From: Phil1 sp964612925
GTDB taxonomy: Bacteria > Bacillota > Clostridia > Christensenellales > CAG-138
DNA length: 64,000 nucleotides
Assembly: GCA_964612925.1 (NCBI GenBank)
Contig: CAZTFU010000006.1
Location: forward strand, 22,377-86,376
Direction of reading: 5' to 3'
In this document: piece after piece, positions 16,520 through 23,939 of the stretch
How positions within the stretch are numbered: position 1 is the stretch's first letter
Layout of the letters: every line of letters starts with the position of its first letter
The notes under the pieces: model-generated
Seen by the model: the letters and a program-made list of their open reading frames with translations, nothing else
The model's database searches: none
Told to the model about the DNA's origin: nothing
Position numbers and translations under genes: made by a program

Positions 16520-17065
16520 ATGAAAAAAATACCCGCATGGCTGTTGTTGTGCATCATTTCCGTTATTGCAGGTCTTGCACTGGGCTTTACAAATGCCCTT
16601 ACCGAGGATGTTATTGCCGAAAACGATGCCGCCAAAAGCGAACTTGCAAGAAAGACCGTTATGGCGGAGGCGGACGAGTTTGTGGAGCTGGAGCTTGATA
16701 ATAACGGCGATATAGGCTACTGCTATCAGGCCAAAAAGAGCGGGGAAACTATAGGCTATGTCGCCATGGCAACCGCTAACGGCTACGGCGGGGTAATAGA
16801 GGTGACCGTTGGTATTGACACGAACGGCATCATAACGGGCATAAGTTGCGGCGGTTCCGATTTTAACGAGACTGCGGGCCTTGGCGCAAAGGTGAAGGAA
16901 GCCGCATTTACCGACCAGTTTGCGGGTATGAGCGGCCCCGTTAGCATAACCAAGGATGGTGGCGAGGTGGATGCCGTAACAGCCGCATCAAGAAGTTCCC
17001 GTGCGGTATGCACCGCCGTGAACGCCGCCTGCGATTACGTGGCAGGTATCATGGGTGCAAATTAA
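16520..17065 (+). CDS. FMN-binding domain (RnfG-like) protein
   Basis: A 181-residue protein with an N-terminal membrane helix (about residues 4-23) and one extracytoplasmic FMN_bind domain. GYGGVIEVTVGID (about 91-103) and the C-terminal DAVTAASRSSRAV (about 151-163) align with the family's DAITGATxSSxAV region. In RnfG and related proteins ApbE links FMN to the threonine of SGAT; here that position is serine (AAS), so covalent flavinylation is uncertain. It follows the Gx transporter by 63 bp and completes a small redox cluster. No rnfCDE or apbE is in the window. Confidence 0.82.
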   Translation: MKKIPAWLLLCIISVIAGLALGFTNALTEDVIAENDAAKSELARKTVMAEADEFVELELDNNGDIGYCYQAKKSGETIGYVAMATANGYGGVIEVTVGIDTNGIITGISCGGSDFNETAGLGAKVKEAAFTDQFAGMSGPVSITKDGGEVDAVTAASRSSRAVCTAVNAACDYVAGIMGAN

Positions 17066-17154
17066 CGCCCTTTGTACGGCGAACGGCAAGTATTGTTTCT
17101 GCATGGCCAAATTAGGCACATTCGGGGCGATGAGCACAAAAGAATATAACTATT

Positions 17155-17180
17155 GGGGCAGCATTGACTGCCCCGTTTTT
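17155..17180 (+). terminator. Terminator hairpin ending 4 nt before the atl start codon
   Basis: Arms GGGGCAG (17155-17161) and CTGCCCC (17168-17174) are perfect and are followed by GTTTTT. It can terminate the FMN-binding gene transcript. Because it directly abuts the next ORF it could also act as an attenuator. Confidence 0.8.
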
Positions 17181-17184
17181 GATA

Positions 17185-17487
17185 ATGGAACAAAAGGGAT
17201 TTTTTGAAAGTGTATATGATATCGTGCGGCGAATACCGCGCGGCAAGGTGCTTTCATACGGAATGATAGCCTGCATGCTCGGCTATCCGAACAGGGCGCG
17301 CTATGTGGGCTACGCCATGCGCTGCTGCCCCGATGACATACCGTGGCAGCGCGTTGTTAAGGCGGACGGAAGCATCGCCGGCGGCGGTCACGCCGAGCTT
17401 AGACGTGCATTGCTTGCGGACGAAGGGGTTTCCTTCCTGCCCGACGGACGAGTTGATATGGAAAAGCACACGGCCAAGCTTACCTGA
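17185..17487 (+). CDS. atl: Alkyltransferase-like (ATL) DNA-lesion-binding protein
   Basis: A 100-residue MGMT/OGT DNA-binding domain. It has the helix-turn-helix region RIPRGKVLSYGMIACMLGYP with the arginine finger in the NRARYVGYAM segment. The alkyl-acceptor PCHRV motif reads PWQRVV, so the cysteine is replaced by tryptophan, as in ATL proteins that bind O6-alkylguanine and hand it to nucleotide excision repair. uvrC is also in this window but far away. ATG 17185 has no Shine-Dalgarno and lies directly after a terminator hairpin. Confidence 0.88.
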   Translation: MEQKGFFESVYDIVRRIPRGKVLSYGMIACMLGYPNRARYVGYAMRCCPDDIPWQRVVKADGSIAGGGHAELRRALLADEGVSFLPDGRVDMEKHTAKLT

Positions 17488-17515
17488 ACCGTGGCTGTAT
17501 GCCATTCAGAAAGCT

Positions 17516-18250
17516 TTACTCTTCCTTTATGAACAGCACATAATCCTTGGGGTCGACGTATTTGTCGTTCTTTAGCAGTTCGAAATGAACGTGGCTCCTG
17601 TCGCCGCATTCGCTTACGGCGGTATCCCCAACATAACCGATTAGGTCACCTGCGTTCAAGCGTGCTCCCTCTTTTGCTATGGGGTCGGATTTAAGATTGC
17701 CGTATACGGCGGTCATGCCGTTTTTGCCTGTAACCTCGACCATAAAGCCAAGCGAATCGTCATTATAAACCTCCGTTACGGTGCCCGCGAAAACGGAATA
17801 TACCTCACTTCCCTTGGCGGATGCAATATCAACGCCCGTGTGCGTTGTCCATTGGTCAAGCGTGCGCGAATATATAAGCTCGTTTACGGCAAAATCCCAT
17901 ATTATTTCGCCGCGCACGGGCGGACTCAGCTTTGTTGCGGCTGTTGGCTTTGGCGTTTGCGGTGCGGGCGTGATGTCGGGCATGGGCGAAGGGGTCACTT
18001 CGCTTGTAGGTGTGGGAGTGATAATGGGCAGCAGCACCTCGTCAAGCCGATCGCCTATATCGGTATTCACCTGATCTGCCTGAGTGTTGTTATCATCGCC
18101 GCCGTTATCGGTTTTGTTAAGCGTAAGCATAACGCTCAAGCCTATCGCGCATATCAGCGCGAACGCAACCACATATATCCCTCTTTTTTTAAGAAAGCCT
18201 ATCGTTGCATTTTTTATGCCCACAAGGGCTGTTTTAATGTTCTTTTTCAT
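17516..18250 (-). CDS. Membrane-anchored M23 (LytM) peptidase, SpoIIQ-like
   Basis: A 244-residue protein with one N-terminal membrane helix (about residues 26-44), a Thr/Pro-rich linker (about 78-108) and a C-terminal LytM domain. The zinc-binding residues are present: THTGVD (about 136-141) and HVHFEL (about 220-225), so the fold may be active. The single helix and GTVTEVYNDDSLGFMVEV segment resemble SpoIIQ, the forespore partner of SpoIIIAH in engulfment. No spoIIIA genes are nearby, so the assignment is tentative. Start taken at ATG 18250, 9 nt after GAGGTG; a GTG at 18262 is alternative. Confidence 0.8.
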   Translation of the reverse strand: MKKNIKTALVGIKNATIGFLKKRGIYVVAFALICAIGLSVMLTLNKTDNGGDDNNTQADQVNTDIGDRLDEVLLPIITPTPTSEVTPSPMPDITPAPQTPKPTAATKLSPPVRGEIIWDFAVNELIYSRTLDQWTTHTGVDIASAKGSEVYSVFAGTVTEVYNDDSLGFMVEVTGKNGMTAVYGNLKSDPIAKEGARLNAGDLIGYVGDTAVSECGDRSHVHFELLKNDKYVDPKDYVLFIKEE

Positions 18251-18331
18251 AAATCGGATCACCTCGTTGCATAGTATTGCCCGAATTAGGCTTTTTCAAT
18301 CTTTTTTCACATTAGTTTTGATTGTGCGTAA

Positions 18332-18359
18332 TTGTGTGGGGCGCAATATGTGTTATAAT
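18332..18359 (+). promoter_or_regulatory. Promoter of yqhQ
   Basis: TTGTGT (18332-18337), 16-bp spacer, perfect TATAAT (18354-18359). It lies 51 bp upstream of the ATG at 18411, which has a GAAAGGA site. Confidence 0.6.
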
Positions 18360-18410
18360 AGTTGGGCGGAATGTCCGCAGTATGAGTTTTTTGAAAGGAC
18401 AGATTATTAT

Positions 18411-19364
18411 ATGGCAAGAGTCAGTAGCGTGGGCGGTCAGGCCGTTATGGAAGGCGTTATGATGAAATCCCCTACGGGTATTGCAATGGCGGTAAGGTGT
18501 GCGGACGGCAGCATTTCCACAAAGTATGACGGGTGTACAACAAAAGCAAAAAAGGGCACGTTCTGGGGACTTCCGATAGTAAGGGGCGTTGTAACGTTTA
18601 TAGAATCGCTTGTAACGGGCATGAATACCCTTACCGAAAGCGCGAAGCTCGCCGGTGAAGAAATAGACGAGGAACCGACCAAATTCGAAAAATGGCTGAG
18701 TGAGAAGCTTGGCAAGTCGGTAGAAAGCATAGTTATAGGCGTTGCGGTAATACTGGCCGTTGCACTCAGCGTGGGGCTTTTCTTCCTTCTGCCGCTTGGA
18801 ATAAGCTCGCTTATATTCGGCAAGGCGACCGAGGTTGCCGGCGTTTGGAAAAGCCTTACGGAGGGACTTGTAAGGCTTGTTATTTTCCTTGGGTATATAG
18901 TGCTTTGCTCACGCATGAAGGATGTAAGGCGCGTGTTCATGTATCACGGTGCGGAGCATAAAACCATTGCCTGTTATGAGGCCGAACAGCCGCTTACACC
19001 CGAAAACGCGATGAAGCATTCAAGACTGCATCCGCGTTGCGGAACGAATTATCTGTTCCTTGTTATGGCGGTTTCAATACTGTTCTTTGCGGCAATAGGG
19101 TGGAATGCAAACTTCTTTGCCCGTTTAGCTATGCGATTGGTATTTCTTCCCGTGGTTGCGGGCCTGTCTTATGAGGTGCTGCGCTTTGCCGCACGGCATG
19201 ATAATTGGTTCACCCGCGTACTGCGCGCCCCCGGCATGGCACTGCAAAAACTTACTACAAAGGAACCCACTGAGGACATGCTTGAGGTTGCGATAACCGC
19301 ATTTAACCTTGCGATGGATCCGTCAAGCGTGAACGCCGCAGGGCAGACTCAGTGCGAGGAGTGA
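18411..19364 (+). CDS. yqhQ: DUF1385 membrane protein YqhQ
   Basis: A 317-residue protein of a family that is widespread in Firmicutes and annotated as a putative metal-dependent enzyme. The N-terminal VGGQAVMEGVMMKSP (about residues 6-20) and the HGAEHKTIACYE segment (about 181-192, with conserved His and Glu) are diagnostic. Helices lie near 104-126, 145-165 and in the C-terminal half. Start taken at ATG 18411 after a GAAAGGA site; the reading frame stays open far upstream over the divergent M23 gene region, but those starts have no support. Its end overlaps the convergent methyltransferase gene by 16 bp. Confidence 0.9.
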   Translation: MARVSSVGGQAVMEGVMMKSPTGIAMAVRCADGSISTKYDGCTTKAKKGTFWGLPIVRGVVTFIESLVTGMNTLTESAKLAGEEIDEEPTKFEKWLSEKLGKSVESIVIGVAVILAVALSVGLFFLLPLGISSLIFGKATEVAGVWKSLTEGLVRLVIFLGYIVLCSRMKDVRRVFMYHGAEHKTIACYEAEQPLTPENAMKHSRLHPRCGTNYLFLVMAVSILFFAAIGWNANFFARLAMRLVFLPVVAGLSYEVLRFAARHDNWFTRVLRAPGMALQKLTTKEPTEDMLEVAITAFNLAMDPSSVNAAGQTQCEE

Positions 19365-20533
19365 GGATAAAGCAATTCATACAGCGTTGGCCGTAAATTG
19401 AATTGCTGCATCAGCCTTTCCGCTTCATTAAGTGCATTTCGTCCGGCATTGTCAAGTGCCGGGCGCTTTTTTATCGCACGGATAAGCAGATTTTTTGGCG
19501 TGTGGCTAAGATCCACAAATTCAAGCACCTGCGTTTTGTAGCCGCGGCTTTCAAGCAGATTTGCGCGTATGGCATCCGTCATAAGGGCGGCCATGCGCTC
19601 CTTTATTATGCCGTATCGGGTCATTATTTTCAGCTCATCGGTTTCCATTTGCCCGTTGAGCTCGTGCTGACAGCACGGCACGGAAAGTATCATCCGCGCC
19701 CCGCGACACACTGCATTGTGCAGTGCATAATCGGTTGCCGTATCACAGGCGTGCAGGGTTACAACCATATCCGCAGGGGCATTCATATCGTATTGGGCAA
19801 TGTCGCCAAGCTCAAAATGCAGAGAGCTGTAGCCGTATTTTTGCGCGGCGGCGGAGCATTTTGCAATAACGTCCGCCTTTAGGTCAAGCCCCGTCATGTT
19901 CACCTGAATACCGAGTATGTTCACAAGATAATGGTACAGCACGAACGTAAGGTAGGATTTTCCGCAGCCGAAGTCAATTATCCTGAGCGGCGGCCTGTCG
20001 GAACGGTCAAGGTAGCCGTCCTCATTTATCGCATCGCGCACGGTTTCAAGAAAACGGTTTATTTGAACGAATTTGTCGCGCATGGGTGCGGCAATACGGC
20101 CGTCCTTTGTAAACACGCCCATGTCGATAAGCGCGGGTATGGGTTCATTTTCGCTTAAAATATATTGCTTTGTGCGGTTATGCTCGCCCTGTGGCGCCTT
20201 TGGCGCGGTGGAGGAAAGCGGCTTTTTTGAATAATTCACTCCGTCATATGCGCGGTTGAGCATAAGGATATGCTCACCGTTCTCGGTGTAGGCATTCAGT
20301 TGCCTGTATGTTCTTGATGAAAGCTCAGCCTTTAGCGCGTCCGCAAGCATAGGCTCGGCTATGTTTTGGTGGAATGCCTGCTTTTCCGTAAAGCGGCTTA
20401 TGTGGTAACCGCCGACCTTGGCCTCTACGGTACAGCGGCGATATTGCGCTGATGACGGCGCACGTGAAAGAATTATTTTATTTGGCTTATCAAGCACTAT
20501 CCGCTCCACGGCGTTATCTATGCTGAGCTTCAT
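19349..20533 (-). CDS. SAM-dependent methyltransferase domain protein
   Basis: A 394-residue protein. The C-terminal half carries a class I methyltransferase fold with SAM motif I IIDFGCGKSYLTFVLYHYL (about residues 188-206), the acidic loop TGLDLKADV and the motif LHACDTATDYAL. CCQHE near residue 287 is typical of the Methyltransf_32 group, which is often annotated as an RNA-modifying enzyme. The N-terminal 130 residues are not recognised. It has its own AAGGAG site. The substrate is unknown. Confidence 0.8.
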   Translation of the reverse strand: MKLSIDNAVERIVLDKPNKIILSRAPSSAQYRRCTVEAKVGGYHISRFTEKQAFHQNIAEPMLADALKAELSSRTYRQLNAYTENGEHILMLNRAYDGVNYSKKPLSSTAPKAPQGEHNRTKQYILSENEPIPALIDMGVFTKDGRIAAPMRDKFVQINRFLETVRDAINEDGYLDRSDRPPLRIIDFGCGKSYLTFVLYHYLVNILGIQVNMTGLDLKADVIAKCSAAAQKYGYSSLHFELGDIAQYDMNAPADMVVTLHACDTATDYALHNAVCRGARMILSVPCCQHELNGQMETDELKIMTRYGIIKERMAALMTDAIRANLLESRGYKTQVLEFVDLSHTPKNLLIRAIKKRPALDNAGRNALNEAERLMQQFNLRPTLYELLYPHSSH

Positions 20534-20664
20534 GCAACAATGCTCCTTAGCGTAATGATATAATATAATACAATTAAGCCGTGCCGCGTGTCAAATGGCT
20601 TAAATGGTGTTGACATTACACTTTGCTTTAATGCTAATCTTATTGCGAGCGTTGGGGCATAATA

Positions 20665-20695
20665 TTGTGAAAAAACTGCAAAGCTATGGTATAAT
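20665..20695 (+). promoter_or_regulatory. Promoter of the M16C peptidase gene
   Basis: An extended -10 (TGG-TATAAT, -10 at 20690-20695) with a possible TTGTGA 19 bp upstream. It lies 42 bp before the ATG at 20738. Confidence 0.5.
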
Positions 20696-20737
20696 GCTTC
20701 CAATGATGATATCATTAAAAGAAAACGGAGGAAATAT

Positions 20738-23623
20738 ATGGACACTTTGAACCACGGCTTTCGACTTGTTTCGTCAAGCGAGCTTAAAGAAATAAACGGC
20801 ACCGCCAACGTTTATAAGCATGAAAAAAGCGGCCTTACCATGATCCACCTTGATTGTGCGGATACGAATAAGGCGTTTGCGATGAGCTTTTGCACTCCGC
20901 CCGCGAACAGCACAGGCGTTCCGCATATATTGGAACACAGCGTGCTTGCGGGCAGCGACAAGTACCCCGTAAGGGAACCGTTTGTTGAGCTGATGAAAGG
21001 TTCACTCAACACGTTCCTCAATGCGTTTACGGCAGGGGATTGGACCATGTATCCCGTGGCAAGCCAAAACATGCAGGACTTTTTGAACCTGACGGATGTT
21101 TATATGGATGCCGTACTTAATCCTCTCATCCATTCCGTGCCGGAAATTTTTTGGCAGGAGGGCTGGCATTATGAGATAAACGACGATAAGCTGAGCATAA
21201 ACGGCGTTGTGTATAACGAAATGAAGGGCGAGATGTCCTCACCCGACAGTGTGGTTGATCAGCAGCTTCACACCGCACTTTTCGACAACTGCTACGGCGT
21301 GAATAGCGGCGGCGATCCCGCGGAAATACCCGAGCTTTCATATGAAGCGTTCTGTGCATTCCATAGAAAGCTTTATCACCCGTCAAATGCACTGATGTTC
21401 CTTTACGGCGATATGGAACTTGATAAGGTGCTTGCCATGGCGGACGGCTATCTTGCAAATTACACCCCCGCTTCACGCGAGCATGTTTCTGCCGCAACCA
21501 AGCTTACCGAACCTAAGACCGTAACGGGCACATATCCCATAAATGCGGGCGAAGATCCCAACGGTAAGGCATTTTACAGCCGCGGCTACGTTATGGAAAA
21601 CCGCGATGAAAAAGAGCTTATTGCAATGCGGATAATTGTAGATGCGCTTTTCAATGCGGAAGCGGCTCCCGTTAAGCGCGCCATAATGCAAAGCGGTCTT
21701 TGCGGCAATATGGGTGCACGTTTTGACAATGAAATAAAGCATCCGCTTGTTCTGCTTATGTTAAGCGACGTAAAGGTGGAGGGCTTTGACGAGCTTACTC
21801 GCATAATCGATACCACCGTTGCGGGCATAGTTGAAAACGGCCTTGACAAAAAACTGCTTGAAGCTTGCATGAATCGCCACGAGTTTGCACTGCGTGAGGA
21901 GCCGAGCTATTTCCCCAAGGGTGTTATGCTTGCAATGAGTGCCGCAAGCGGTTATATACACGACAATGACCCCATTTCAATGCTGCGTTATGAGGATGTG
22001 CTCAAGTCCCTGCGCGCGGAACTTGACGGGAACTATTTCACCGACCTTATAAAGAAATACATTGTCAACAATAATTGGCAGGCAATATCAACGCTGCTTC
22101 CCGAGAGCGGCCTTGGCGAAAAGAAGGAAGCCGAGACCGCCGAAAGAATGGCAAAGCTTTATGCAAGCCTTACCGATGAGGAAAAGGCCGAGATAGTCGA
22201 GAATCAGGCACGGCTTAAAAAGCGCCAGTCCACGCCCGACAGCGAGGAGGCGCTTATGACCATTCCTCAGCTTAGACTTGATGAGGCGGGCGATGGCCCC
22301 GCACCCTTGGAAGCCGAGGAGGTACAGCTTATGAGCGTGCCCACGCTTGTAAACGATATGTTCACAAGCGGCATTTCGTATGCTTCGCTCCTGTTTGATG
22401 CAGCTTGCCTCACCGAAGAGGAAATACCCTATGCGGGGCTTATATGCGAGCTTATGGGCAAACTCAGCGCGGGCGAATACGGCTTTGAACAGCTTTCGAC
22501 AGAGCTTATGCTCAATACGGGTGATGTGAACGCAACCCTTTCGGCATTTAGCAAGGCCGGCGAAAAGGAAGCGCATCCCTATGTTGTGGTTAACATGAAG
22601 GTGCTTACCCACAAGCTTAACGATGCAATGGACGCGATAAAGGCAATGCTTACCGCCACGCACTATAATGACCGCGCAAGGCTTAATGAGCTTATTTCCG
22701 CCATAGCGGCCGACAACCGCAATGCACTCGTTGCATACGGCAACATGGTGGCCATAACAAGGGTCAGCTCCTATTTCAGCGCAAGCAGAATGTATGCGGA
22801 GCTTTCGGGCGGACTGAGCTTCTTTGAATTTATCAAAAAGCTCGTCGCCGCGGATGAGACTGAGATGAATAAGCACATTGCAATGCTCGAAGCCGTTGCA
22901 TCAAAGCTTTTCTGCAGGGCAAACCTGAGCATAATGCTTTCGGGCAAGGAAGAACAGCTTGCCGCCGCGAAGGAAGCCTTCCCCACCATTATAGATGCGC
23001 TTTGTGAGGGCGAAAAACAGGATAACCGCCCCGCATTCACCGTTAAGGCGAAGAATGAGGGTATAATGACCCCAAGTGACGTTCAATACTGCGCACAAGG
23101 CTATGATATGGCAGAGCTTGGCTTTGAATATGACGGTGCCACGGCCGTTATGAAAACCATTGTTTCCACCGACTACCTTTGGAACAGGGTGCGCGTACTC
23201 GGCGGCGCATACGGTGCGCATTTTATGGTTGGCCCGAACGGAATAATGGTGTTCAGCAGCTATCGTGACCCGAATCTTGAGAACACATACAAGGTATATG
23301 ACGGCATGGCCGAATATCTTGAAGGCTTTGATCCGAGCCGCCGTGAAATGGATAAGTACATCCTTGGCACATTGCAGGAGCTTGACGCACCCATGAAGGG
23401 AATGCGTGCGCACAACAGTGCGTTTGTAAAACACATAACTGGCTACACCAAAGAGGCACAGCAGCGCGTGCGCCGCGAGGCCATAGCTGCGCAGCCCGAG
23501 GACATACGCGCCAAGGCTGCGCTTGCCCGTGCCGTTACAGATAAGCACTTTATCTGCACGGTAGGCAACAGCGAGAAGATAAAGGCCGCAAAGGATATTT
23601 TTGACAGTATAATAGACGGCTGA
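20738..23623 (+). CDS. Insulinase-like peptidase M16C (presequence-protease type)
   Basis: A 961-residue zinc metallopeptidase of the inverzincin clan. The inverted zinc motif HILEH (about residues 68-72) is followed about 75 residues later by NEMKGEMSSP with the third zinc-ligand glutamate. The four-domain length matches the M16C/PreP subfamily, which degrades unfolded peptides. There is no signal peptide, so it is cytoplasmic. Single-gene transcript with a GGAGG site. Downstream lies a terminator-like hairpin and copy A of the dispersed repeat. Confidence 0.93.
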   Translation: MDTLNHGFRLVSSSELKEINGTANVYKHEKSGLTMIHLDCADTNKAFAMSFCTPPANSTGVPHILEHSVLAGSDKYPVREPFVELMKGSLNTFLNAFTAGDWTMYPVASQNMQDFLNLTDVYMDAVLNPLIHSVPEIFWQEGWHYEINDDKLSINGVVYNEMKGEMSSPDSVVDQQLHTALFDNCYGVNSGGDPAEIPELSYEAFCAFHRKLYHPSNALMFLYGDMELDKVLAMADGYLANYTPASREHVSAATKLTEPKTVTGTYPINAGEDPNGKAFYSRGYVMENRDEKELIAMRIIVDALFNAEAAPVKRAIMQSGLCGNMGARFDNEIKHPLVLLMLSDVKVEGFDELTRIIDTTVAGIVENGLDKKLLEACMNRHEFALREEPSYFPKGVMLAMSAASGYIHDNDPISMLRYEDVLKSLRAELDGNYFTDLIKKYIVNNNWQAISTLLPESGLGEKKEAETAERMAKLYASLTDEEKAEIVENQARLKKRQSTPDSEEALMTIPQLRLDEAGDGPAPLEAEEVQLMSVPTLVNDMFTSGISYASLLFDAACLTEEEIPYAGLICELMGKLSAGEYGFEQLSTELMLNTGDVNATLSAFSKAGEKEAHPYVVVNMKVLTHKLNDAMDAIKAMLTATHYNDRARLNELISAIAADNRNALVAYGNMVAITRVSSYFSASRMYAELSGGLSFFEFIKKLVAADETEMNKHIAMLEAVASKLFCRANLSIMLSGKEEQLAAAKEAFPTIIDALCEGEKQDNRPAFTVKAKNEGIMTPSDVQYCAQGYDMAELGFEYDGATAVMKTIVSTDYLWNRVRVLGGAYGAHFMVGPNGIMVFSSYRDPNLENTYKVYDGMAEYLEGFDPSRREMDKYILGTLQELDAPMKGMRAHNSAFVKHITGYTKEAQQRVRREAIAAQPEDIRAKAALARAVTDKHFICTVGNSEKIKAAKDIFDSIIDG

Positions 23624-23660
23624 TATAAGCAAAGGCTAAAAGGATAAAGTAAAATGAAAC

Positions 23661-23685
23661 GGGTCGGCTCATATTGAGCCGACCC
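23661..23685 (+). terminator. First copy of duplicated terminator hairpin, without T run
   Basis: GGGTCGGCTC, ATATT, GAGCCGACCC: a 10-bp perfect stem with a 5-nt loop. It is followed by CAGAG rather than T, and lies directly before repeat element A. An identical 25-bp hairpin stands at 23886-23910 on the other side of the element. Confidence 0.7.
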
Positions 23686-23686
23686 C

Positions 23687-23882
23687 AGAGTGTCGAAAAA
23701 GTGGCAATTTGCCACTTTTTCGAGTTTTCTCGAGTTTTGCCTCTCACATTCGTTCCCGGGCGGCAAAACTCGCAAAGTACGAAAACCTATGGGTTTTCAT
23801 CCGTTTTGACGTACATGCCGTCAAAGCCGGAATTAAATTAAGGGGCTAATGCTCCTTAACAACCCCGTTTTTGACAGACAGG
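23687..23882 (+). repeat. Dispersed structured repeat element, copy A (complete)
   Basis: About 195 bp of non-coding sequence, also found at 39744-39936 and, truncated, at 61922-61980. Hairpins in order: H1 at 23693-23723 (TCGAAAAAGTGGC / GCCACTTTTTCGA); a short TCGAG-TTTT-CTCGA stem that shares bases with its neighbours; H2 with arms 23731-23741 and 23762-23772 and a 20-nt loop identical to copy B; H3 GAAAACC/GGTTTTC; H4 TTTGACG/CGTCAAA; H5 TTAAGG(N)GC/GC(N)CCTTAA; then a T-rich end. H1 and H2 differ from copy B by paired changes that keep the stems. No ORF, transposase or riboswitch family is recognised. Confidence 0.85.
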
Positions 23883-23885
23883 AAA

Positions 23886-23914
23886 GGGTCGGCTCATATT
23901 GAGCCGACCCTTTT
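23886..23914. terminator. Second copy of duplicated hairpin, with T run: bidirectional terminator
   Basis: The same 25-bp hairpin as at 23661-23685, here followed by TTTT. It also serves the minus-strand ABC operon, whose last gene stops at 23940. Confidence 0.75.
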
Positions 23915-23939
23915 ATGCTTAATTAAAATGTTTAGGGTG

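Noticed and set aside
23687..23882. Repeat element as a group II intron or a classical insertion sequence
   Set aside because: It is under 200 bp, with no domain V-like hairpin, no ORF and no terminal inverted repeats of the usual form.
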